This document shows positions 1-4,994 of a stretch of DNA of 7,964 nt, piece after piece. The notes under the pieces are model-generated. The model ran no database searches. It was not told the origin of the DNA and saw nothing but the letters and a program-made list of their open reading frames with translations. Each line of letters begins with the position of its first letter. The stretch's first letter is position 1. Both the position numbers and the translations under genes were made by a program. Where the stretch lies: NCBI GenBank assembly GCA_021826765.1, contig JAKAYK010000042.1:1-7964 (forward strand). Direction: 5' to 3'. This DNA comes from Thermoplasmata archaeon. GTDB taxonomy: Archaea; Thermoplasmatota; Thermoplasmata; Thermoplasmatales; Thermoplasmataceae.

Positions 1-523
1 TCTTTATTCCTCCTTCTTCGATGAAAATATTCCCTATGAACAAATACATTTCATCTACCAATCTATTTCTGAGAAAATTCATGGCAGTCTTCTTCCCTCC
101 TTCCAGAAGTATCCTCCTGATTCCCATGGAATAAATCTTGTTCATTGCTATCTTAAGATCCACAGGTTTTCCCGCAGATATCCAGATGGTATTTCCATGT
201 GTTGTTTCCTTTGATTCATTCACAATAATGACTGTACCTGCTGACTTGAAGATATTTGAGTCCATTTGAAGGATTCCGTCTGATTTCAGTACTATCCTGA
301 ATCTGCAATTATCTGATTTCAGGTAAGGATTGTCTGATCTCAAAGTGTTTCCACCTATCATTATGGCATCCACGCTATTTCTCAATTCCATGACTCTTTT
401 GGAATCATAATCAGAGGATATCTGCACTCTTTCTCCATCCTTGCCGGATATGTATCCATTGATGCTCTGTGCCATATTCAGGATGACATATGGCCTTCTC
501 TCCCTCAATTCTGTATCAATCAT
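1..523 (-). CDS. arfC: 2,5-diamino-6-ribosylamino-pyrimidinone 5'-phosphate reductase, N-terminal part (cut by window edge)
   Basis: Partial gene: 174 codons are visible and the C-terminus lies beyond base 1. The family (RibD C-terminal domain; RIB7/ArfC in archaea and fungi) reduces the ribose of the early riboflavin intermediate with NAD(P)H in the cytosol. Visible signatures are an N-terminal beta strand RPYVILNMAQSINGYISG (residues 10-27), equivalent to the family's S-x-DG-K-I segment; IGGNTLRSDNPYL (56-68), equivalent to V-G-x-G-T-x-x-x-DNP; and ILLEGGKKTAMNF followed by LVDEMYLFIGNIF (138-150, 155-167), the LEGG and VDE elements. The DG of the first motif reads NG here, a mild deviation. 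The start is ATG at 523-521, with an in-frame TAA two codons upstream. There is no SD, and a TATA box lies 22-23 bases upstream, so the transcript is probably leaderless. It is transcribed away from the small ORF at 569. Confidence 0.82.
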   Translation of the reverse strand, partial: MIDTELRERRPYVILNMAQSINGYISGKDGERVQISSDYDSKRVMELRNSVDAIMIGGNTLRSDNPYLKSDNCRFRIVLKSDGILQMDSNIFKSAGTVIIVNESKETTHGNTIWISAGKPVDLKIAMNKIYSMGIRRILLEGGKKTAMNFLRNRLVDEMYLFIGNIFIEEGGIK

Positions 524-539
524 AAGTTAATGCTCTTGA

Positions 540-548
540 TTAATATAT
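540..548. promoter_or_regulatory. Near-palindromic TATA box between divergent genes
   Basis: TTAATATAT is the only convincing TATA-like element in the 45 bases between the reductase start (523, minus) and the small ORF start (569, plus). Its centre is about 25 bases before ATG 569, the usual archaeal TATA-to-start distance for a leaderless transcript. It is about 21-23 bases before the reductase start on the other strand, slightly short but possible. Sharing by both directions is inferred from position, since no separate box is visible for either side. Confidence 0.5.
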
Positions 549-568
549 GCAACAGTTTCTTTAACTTT

Positions 569-709
569 ATGACTTCTAGAGCGGGAGGCAAAACCCCTGA
601 ATCATATTATGAATACATTGCAAAACTGTATGCATTGCACATGGGACTTGTTATGTATCGGATCATGGTCGATTTCAAGCCTGATAAGTTGTCCAATGAA
701 AAACGATAA
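569..709 (+). CDS. Possible small hypothetical protein, 46 aa, leaderless
   Basis: The open frame runs from ATG 569-571 to TAA 707-709. It encodes a 46-residue peptide with an aromatic- and methionine-rich middle (ESYYEYIAKLYALHMGLVMY, residues 11-30) and a charged tail (DFKPDKLSNEKR). The middle could form one amphipathic or weakly hydrophobic helix. I do not recognise a family. Support for it being real comes from the TATA-like box centred about 25 bases before ATG 569, the lack of an SD (as expected for a leaderless gene) and a protein-like composition. An in-frame ATG at 530 would give 59 residues, but it lies upstream of the TATA box and adds a low-quality N-terminus, so 569 is preferred. 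Chance occurrence of an ORF this short cannot be excluded. Confidence 0.42.
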   Translation: MTSRAGGKTPESYYEYIAKLYALHMGLVMYRIMVDFKPDKLSNEKR

Positions 710-720
710 AGATAGTGAAT

Positions 721-760
721 AACTCTCGGAAATCGTGAGATAATGATCGTTTCCTGAGTT
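721..760. repeat. Imperfect inverted repeat in an otherwise empty stretch
   Basis: AACTCTCGGAAA (721-732) faces TTTCCTGAGTT (750-760). The arms pair as AACTC/GAGTT and GGAAA/TTTCC, with an unequal internal bulge and a 17-base loop. It starts 11 bases after the small ORF's stop. No T-run follows on either strand, so a terminator role is not supported. It could be RNA structure or a protein-binding site. I see nothing else in 710-829. Confidence 0.35.
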
Positions 761-829
761 TAGAACCCGCTTTCTGAATAAACTTCTGCATAGTGGCAGG
801 ATACAAATTTGCTGATACTTGGTGCTACT

Positions 830-1825
830 CTACAGTCGTATCTTCTCTAACTTCATAATTCTTTTACGATAGCGCTTCTCGTTTACACTTAAAAACTTCT
901 GTGCGAGTTTGCTGTCCGAGATTGTTAGATTTCCCTGAATCGTCTGGATTTTGTTGAGAGCTGAAAGAAGAGCTGCAACATTACCTGTGGTTTTTACCAC
1001 AAACCTATCTGCAATAATGGCGCATGAATGGTTAAATTTCGCAAGTAGAACAGTGGAAAGCACAGGGAAAGATATTATACCCAACACAAGTAACACACCT
1101 GTCACAGGAACAAGGATCACCCCCAATGCAGGAGAACCTCCCATGATAAAATAGATGAATAAGTCAGTCAACGCAACAATTGGAGTGAAGAGAACAAATA
1201 AGTTTTTAACAGAACAGTGTGACTTTGCCATATAGTATGCATTGCACAATGCTGCATTCATTTCATCATTTGACAGAGTTTCTGCAAGCTGTTTCGTGAT
1301 GAGAATTCTCTTTGCGCGAATATCATGTGAAACAAGGTGAGTTTTTCCATAATTCGGAGCAGGCATTATATGAACCTCTGGTATGGCTTTATGATTTTTC
1401 CCTACAATATCCCTGAGTCTTGCGGTCATTGCTTCATCAATATAGGATTCTGTCTCCATCTCCCTGGTTCCCGTTATGAGAACAATCCCAATAGGAATGA
1501 GATATGCTAATATTGTTACAAATGATAGAACCAGCATGACTCGTTGATTGAAAGAGCCAATCTGCGGAAGAAAAGTGAACATGGTAAATAGAGAAGCTTC
1601 AGGGAAATATATTGCAAAAAATGCATTTCTCAGATAAGTGGGGTGACCAATCAAGGTTCTAAGGAAGAGCCAAGTAGTCAGAATCAAAACGGACCAGACA
1701 ATAGGAATGAAATAAAAGGTGGGGAGAAAATCTAAGTTTACCATATATGCCAAAACTAAAGCAGGAATGTTCAGGAAGACAACACCTGCAATCATTTGCC
1801 TGACACCTGTTCTGTTTAATACCAC
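830..1825 (-). CDS. M48/HtpX-like polytopic membrane protein lacking the zinc-peptidase active site
   Basis: The protein has 331 residues and about six predicted membrane segments (roughly 11-30, 38-57, 65-87, 96-119, 208-229, 233-262). Between segments 4 and 5 lies a soluble region with the M48 layout: IPEVHIMP (148-155), then RILITKQLAETLSNDEMNAAL (173-193), matching the strand and helix that lead into HExxH. At the HExxH position it reads NAYYM (195-199; codons 1243-1229), so both zinc histidines and the catalytic glutamate are gone. The third ligand, normally the first E of an E-x-x-x-D/EADR segment after the last membrane helix, reads IIADRFVVKTTGN (270-282). In M48 peptidases this enzyme class degrades misfolded membrane proteins. 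Here proteolysis is not expected, and a scaffold, regulator or chaperone role is only a guess. The frame is intact with no stops, so it is not an obvious pseudogene. The start is GTG at 1825-1823, with an in-frame TGA four codons upstream. ATG at residue 11 is the alternative. Confidence 0.75.
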   Translation of the reverse strand: MVLNRTGVRQMIAGVVFLNIPALVLAYMVNLDFLPTFYFIPIVWSVLILTTWLFLRTLIGHPTYLRNAFFAIYFPEASLFTMFTFLPQIGSFNQRVMLVLSFVTILAYLIPIGIVLITGTREMETESYIDEAMTARLRDIVGKNHKAIPEVHIMPAPNYGKTHLVSHDIRAKRILITKQLAETLSNDEMNAALCNAYYMAKSHCSVKNLFVLFTPIVALTDLFIYFIMGGSPALGVILVPVTGVLLVLGIISFPVLSTVLLAKFNHSCAIIADRFVVKTTGNVAALLSALNKIQTIQGNLTISDSKLAQKFLSVNEKRYRKRIMKLEKIRL

Positions 1826-1842
1826 AAAACTAATTCATCATT

Positions 1843-1851
1843 GATATATTT
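1843..1851 (-). promoter_or_regulatory. TATA-like box for the M48-like gene
   Basis: On the minus strand the sequence reads AAATATATC, centred about 22-23 bases before the GTG start at 1825. No SD precedes that start. Both facts fit a leaderless transcript and favour the GTG over the downstream ATG at residue 11. Confidence 0.5.
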
Positions 1852-1946
1852 AATCTTTGCAGTCACACATCTAGACCAATTTGGAAACGAGAAATAGATT
1901 CAAAAACAGCTGGCGACACTTGAGGCATATAAGGGTTAGGTTTGCT

Positions 1947-1951
1947 AAAAA
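1947..1951 (-). terminator. T-run directly after tRNA-Ile
   Basis: On the minus strand TTTTT follows the tRNA discriminator base after a single C. Short T-runs directly downstream of stable RNA genes commonly end archaeal transcription. The run is short, so read-through into the gene starting at 1825 is possible. Confidence 0.4.
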
Positions 1952-1952
1952 G

Positions 1953-2027
1953 TGGGGCTGACCGGATTCGGACCGGTGACCTCCCGGTTATCAGCCGGGT
2001 GCTCCAACCATGCTAAGCTACAGCCCC
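1953..2027 (-). tRNA. tRNA-Ile (anticodon GAT)
   Basis: Full cloverleaf of 75 bases. The acceptor stem GGGGCTG pairs with CAGCCCC, discriminator A. The D-arm is GCTT...GAGC with GG in the loop. The anticodon stem is CCCGG/CCGGG around the loop CTGATAA, placing GAT at 1992-1990. The variable loop has five bases and the T-stem is ACCGG/CCGGT. CCA is not encoded, so it must be added by CCA-adding enzyme. No intron is present. The T-loop reads TCCGAAT, with C at position 55 where U (normally pseudouridine) is almost universal. A second tRNA, with a modified CAT anticodon, would be needed to read the ATA codons that are common in these genes. Confidence 0.95.
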
Positions 2028-2055
2028 ATTTGAGCAGCCATGATTTTTCATTGAG

Positions 2056-2064
2056 TAATAAAAG
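2056..2064 (-). promoter_or_regulatory. Candidate TATA box for tRNA-Ile
   Basis: On the minus strand CTTTTATTA is centred about 33 bases before the tRNA 5' end. With the usual spacing of about 26 bases this places the transcription start some 7 bases before the mature tRNA, which fits a short leader removed by RNase P. Confidence 0.4.
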
Positions 2065-2117
2065 TTTCTAAGGTTGTGCCCGGAACATCCGATTCTAACA
2101 CATATAAAAAGAGATAA

Positions 2118-2128
2118 TTTAGTATATC
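2118..2128 (+). promoter_or_regulatory. TATA box driving the lipA operon
   Basis: TTTAGTATATC is centred about 26-27 bases before the lipA ATG at 2151, and no SD precedes that ATG. This matches a leaderless operon start. A second AT-rich candidate, ACATATAAAAA at 2100-2110, would give a start near 2131 and a 20-base leader without an SD, so it is less favoured. Confidence 0.55.
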
Positions 2129-2150
2129 AAAAAAAGATACAACCTCAATA

Positions 2151-3017
2151 ATGCAAAGACCGGACTACGTGAAAATTAGGCTCCCCTCTGGAGAAAAATT
2201 CTCAGAGGTTAACAATATTCTTAAGACAAGGGCATTGCACACTGTTTGCGAAGAGGCCAGATGCCCCAATCTGTCGGAGTGCTGGGAGTCCGGGACTGCT
2301 ACTTTCATGATACTTGGAAAAAATTGCTCTAGAGGATGTAGATTCTGTTCAGTAACTCATGGAAACATGGAAGAACTTGATCCTCTTGAGCCTGTAAAAG
2401 TCAGGGATGCTGTCAGAAACATGAACCTGAAATTTGCTGTCATAACTTCAGTTGACAGGGATGATCTACCGGATCAGGGTGCGGAGCATTACGCCAAAAC
2501 TATCAGGATGGTCAGAGACACAGGAGTTCTTGTTGAATCACTGATACCTGACTTCAGAGGAGACAGGGCCCTTATTCAGAAGGTTATTGATGAAAAACCG
2601 GATGTTATTGCACATAACATAGAAACGATCAGAAGACTCACACCCATTATCAGAGATGCCAGGGCATCATATGATCAATCTCTAAGTGTGTTGAAATATG
2701 TGAAGGATAGCGACCAGCAGATGACAACAAAGTCATCCATAATGCTAGGGCATGGAGAGAAAGATCAGGAAGTTCTGGAAACCATGGATGACCTCTTGGA
2801 TTCAGGCGTTGACATCCTGACCATTGGCCAGTACCTGAGACCTTCAAGAAAACAGATACCTGTAACAGAGTACTGTTCGATGGAAAGATACACAATGTTT
2901 GAAGACATTGCGAAGGAGAAGGGTTTCAGATTTGTCGCAAGTGGCCCCCTTGTGAGGACGTCTTACCGGGCCTTTGAGGCATGGGCAATGAAAAATATTA
3001 CACTCAAGAAAAGGTGA
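2151..3017 (+). CDS. lipA: Lipoyl synthase (radical SAM)
   Basis: 288 residues, normal for the family. It inserts sulfur at C6 and C8 of a protein-bound octanoyl group, using one radical-SAM [4Fe-4S] cluster and one auxiliary cluster that is sacrificed as the sulfur source. All ligands are visible: the LipA-specific C-x4-C-x5-C at Cys33, Cys38 and Cys44, and the radical-SAM C-x3-C-x2-C at Cys59, Cys63 and Cys66. The C-terminal RSSYxA motif, which supplies the serine ligand of the auxiliary cluster, reads RTSYRA (269-274): Thr replaces the first Ser and the second is kept. VITSVDRDDLPDQGA (96-110) and DILTIGQYLRPSR are typical family segments. It starts at ATG 2151 without an SD, so it is probably leaderless, and it is first in the operon. 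Its TGA stop lies within the SD of the next gene, so its translation is likely coupled to E1-alpha. The natural target is Lys42 of the E2 encoded downstream. Confidence 0.97.
   Translation: MQRPDYVKIRLPSGEKFSEVNNILKTRALHTVCEEARCPNLSECWESGTATFMILGKNCSRGCRFCSVTHGNMEELDPLEPVKVRDAVRNMNLKFAVITSVDRDDLPDQGAEHYAKTIRMVRDTGVLVESLIPDFRGDRALIQKVIDEKPDVIAHNIETIRRLTPIIRDARASYDQSLSVLKYVKDSDQQMTTKSSIMLGHGEKDQEVLETMDDLLDSGVDILTIGQYLRPSRKQIPVTEYCSMERYTMFEDIAKEKGFRFVASGPLVRTSYRAFEAWAMKNITLKKR
3011..3017 (+). promoter_or_regulatory. RBS of E1-alpha, containing the lipA stop codon
   Basis: AAGGTGA lies 8 bases before ATG 3026 and fits the usual archaeal 16S 3' end (AUCACCUCC). It decides the E1-alpha start: a frame-consistent ATG at 2981 inside lipA lacks an SD and would add 15 residues with no counterpart in E1-alpha proteins. 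The TGA of lipA is the last three bases of the motif. Confidence 0.8.
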
Positions 3018-3025
3018 AAAACAAA

Positions 3026-4018
3026 ATGGATGAAAAGGAAATGTTTGTAAAAGCATACAAAGCTATGGCTCTTTCAAGAGCACTGGACAGGAAAATTGTT
3101 ATGGCTCAGAGACAGGGCAGAGTTGGATTTTATACTCCTACCATAGGTCAGGAGGCCCTCCAGATTGGATTATCCATGGCTCTTGAAAAAGAAGACATCG
3201 TTTATCAGTACTACAGGGACGTCCCTTTCATGCTCCACAGAGGAGTTCCCCCAGAAACAATTATAGATCAAATAATGGGAAATAGCTCTGATATTGAGAA
3301 AGGGAGACAGATGCCTTCACATTTCAGTTCCAAAAAGCACAATTTCATGTCCATACAGAGTCCTGTCGCAACTAACCTGCCCCCTGCAACTGGTGCAGCT
3401 TATGCGATAAAATACAGAAAGAAAAACGACATCGTAGTTACAACATTCGGCGATGGTTCCACTTCTACTCCTGATTTCCATGCTGCAATGAACCTGGCAG
3501 CAGTTTTTGATCTTCCAGTTGTATTTCTTTGTGAGAATAATAAATGGGCAATTTCGCTCCCCGTTGAGAAACAGACCAAAGTCGAGATATGGAAAAAGGC
3601 AGATGCATATGGAATGAGGGGATTGAAGGTGGATGGCAATGATCTTTTCACCATGTATGAAACCTCCAAGAAAGAAGTTGAGAGAGTCAGGAAGGAGAAA
3701 AAACCTGTTCTAATAGAGGCAGTGAGTTATAGAATAGGGCCCCATTCGACCTCAGATGATCCCAACAAGTACCGTACAGCTGAAATAACAGATGGAAGTG
3801 AGAAAGATCCTATTACCATTGCAGAGAAAAAGATGATTGAACACAATTACCTCACTGCAGAGGAAATTGAAAAAATTAAATCGGATGCCAAGGAAAATAT
3901 AGAAAAAATATTCGAGGAAAGGGAAAAGTTGCCTCCACCAAGCCCTGACACCATGTTCACTGACATATACGAGAAAAACAATTGGATTATTGACGAGGAA
4001 AAGGAGGAGATATTATGA
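3026..4018 (+). CDS. 2-oxoacid dehydrogenase complex E1 component, alpha subunit
   Basis: 330 residues from ATG 3026. Together with E1-beta it forms a thiamine-diphosphate enzyme that decarboxylates a 2-oxoacid and transfers the acyl group to the lipoyl arm of E2. The ThDP/Mg fold motif is present as GDGSTSTPD (142-150), 26 residues, then NN at 171-172. The loop YRIGPHSTSDDPNKYR (235-250) matches the active-site and phosphorylation loop of branched-chain E1-alpha, with His240 at the position of the ThDP-contacting histidine. The N-terminal RQGRVGFYTPTIGQEA (29-44) is also family-typical. The loop leans toward branched-chain 2-oxoacids, and the Thermoplasma acidophilum homologue is known to act on branched-chain substrates and, more weakly, pyruvate. 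Pyruvate as main substrate cannot be excluded. No kinase gene is visible here. Its last bases ATGA overlap the start of E1-beta. Confidence 0.93.
   Translation: MDEKEMFVKAYKAMALSRALDRKIVMAQRQGRVGFYTPTIGQEALQIGLSMALEKEDIVYQYYRDVPFMLHRGVPPETIIDQIMGNSSDIEKGRQMPSHFSSKKHNFMSIQSPVATNLPPATGAAYAIKYRKKNDIVVTTFGDGSTSTPDFHAAMNLAAVFDLPVVFLCENNKWAISLPVEKQTKVEIWKKADAYGMRGLKVDGNDLFTMYETSKKEVERVRKEKKPVLIEAVSYRIGPHSTSDDPNKYRTAEITDGSEKDPITIAEKKMIEHNYLTAEEIEKIKSDAKENIEKIFEEREKLPPPSPDTMFTDIYEKNNWIIDEEKEEIL
4003..4009 (+). promoter_or_regulatory. RBS of E1-beta
   Basis: GGAGGAG, 5 bases before ATG 4015 and inside the 3' end of E1-alpha. It is one of the strongest SD matches in the window and ensures translation of the beta subunit alongside alpha. 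Confidence 0.8.
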
Positions 4019-4989
4019 GTTCAAAACAATTAAACATGGTTCAGGCAATAAACTCCACATTGGATATGCATATGAAGGAAGACGATTCCATCATTCTGTT
4101 AGGAGAAGATATAGGAAAAGATGGAGGAGTTTTCAGGGTCACGGAAGGCCTCCAGGCAAAGTATGGATCTGATAGGGTTATAGATACCCCACTGGTGGAA
4201 CTTGGAATTGTTGGAATGGCCATTGGAATGGCACTTTCTGGCTTAAAACCTGTCCCTGAAATTCAGTTCCAGGATTTCATATTCACCGCCTTCGACCAGA
4301 TTGTGAATCAGGCAGCAAAAATGAGATACAGAAGTGGTGGAGAATACAACGTTCCAATGGTTCTGAGAACACCATATGGAGGAGGAATAAGGGGGGGATT
4401 ATACCATTCACAGAGTGGAGAGGCTTATTTCGCCCACACGGCTGGCTTGACTGTGCTTTCACCTTCAAACCCTTACGATGCAAAAGGACTTCTGACATCA
4501 GCAATGAAATCAAAGGACCCAATTATTTTCCTTGAGCCAAAAAGACTCTACAGAAGCATCAAGTCTGATGTTCCTGATGAGAAATACAGCATACCAATCG
4601 GGAAGGCTGCGCTTGTCCATGAAGGGAGCAAAATGACCTTTGTTACCTATGGTTCTATGGTTCCCACCGTGGTGAATACAGTGACAAAGCATTCTATTGA
4701 TGCAGATGTTATTGACCTCAGGACAATAATGCCATATGACGGTGAGACCATTTTAAACTCTGTCAAGAAAACAGGAAAAGTGATAATAGTCCACGAGGCC
4801 CCGAGAACACTTGGCATGGGTGCGGAAATATCTGCCTTCATTGGAGAGAGGGCAGTGGACTATCTTATGGCCCCCATACTGAGGGTATGCGGACCGGATA
4901 TACCTTTTCCATACAAACTAGAGGAATATTACATGCCAAATGAGGGAAGAATACTGAAAGCCATAAATAGAGTTCAAGAATTCAGGTGA
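4015..4989 (+). CDS. 2-oxoacid dehydrogenase complex E1 component, beta subunit
   Basis: 324 residues, the usual length. It is the partner of E1-alpha in the alpha2-beta2 E1 and supplies the glutamate that activates the ThDP pyrimidine ring. Visible signatures are LGEDIGKDGGVFRVTEGL (29-46), TPLVELGIVGMAIGMAL (58-74) with the cofactor glutamate at Glu62, EIQFQDFIFTAFDQIVNQ (82-99), and the active-site HSQSGEAYFAHTAGL (131-145). The C-terminal transketolase-type domain contains DVIDLRTIMPYDG and the HEAPRTLGMGAEI segment. The ATG overlaps the alpha stop as ATGA, which implies tight translational coupling and fits the 1:1 stoichiometry of the subunits. Nothing is missing or truncated. As with alpha, the precise substrate (branched-chain 2-oxoacids or pyruvate) is inferred, not read from the sequence. 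Confidence 0.94.
   Translation: MSSKQLNMVQAINSTLDMHMKEDDSIILLGEDIGKDGGVFRVTEGLQAKYGSDRVIDTPLVELGIVGMAIGMALSGLKPVPEIQFQDFIFTAFDQIVNQAAKMRYRSGGEYNVPMVLRTPYGGGIRGGLYHSQSGEAYFAHTAGLTVLSPSNPYDAKGLLTSAMKSKDPIIFLEPKRLYRSIKSDVPDEKYSIPIGKAALVHEGSKMTFVTYGSMVPTVVNTVTKHSIDADVIDLRTIMPYDGETILNSVKKTGKVIIVHEAPRTLGMGAEISAFIGERAVDYLMAPILRVCGPDIPFPYKLEEYYMPNEGRILKAINRVQEFR
4984..4989 (+). promoter_or_regulatory. RBS that selects the E2 start, containing the E1-beta stop
   Basis: AGGTGA sits 5 bases before ATG 4995 and ends in the E1-beta TGA (4987-4989). A GTG at 4986 is also in frame, but it lies within this motif, has no SD of its own and would add only three residues (Met-Ile-Glu) before the normal lipoyl-domain start. 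ATG 4995 is preferred. Confidence 0.75.
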
Positions 4990-4994
4990 TCGAA

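Noticed and set aside
743..776. Possible C/D-box guide RNA (ATGATCG resembling box C, CTGA at 754 and 773 resembling box D)
   Set aside because: Box C matches only partly, no C' box is found and the spacing between the elements is too short for a guide region, so chance is the simpler explanation.
951..1154. Plus-strand 67-codon open frame inside the M48-like gene
   Set aside because: The minus-strand frame carries a coherent membrane protein with M48-like segments and a TATA box. The plus-strand frame has none of these.
1925..1935. TATA-like GCATATAAGGG on the plus strand near the tRNA 3' end
   Set aside because: A transcript from it would run antisense through the tRNA and no ORF or RNA gene follows it on that strand.
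2981..3025. Upstream ATG extending E1-alpha by 15 residues into lipA
   Set aside because: No SD precedes it and the extra residues have no family counterpart, whereas ATG 3026 has an AAGGTGA motif at good spacing.
3728..3775. E1-alpha active-site loop with GPH instead of GHH as in mammalian branched-chain E1
   Set aside because: The catalytic second His is kept, and GPH is, to my knowledge, common in bacterial and archaeal E1-alpha proteins, so it is not a sign of altered function.
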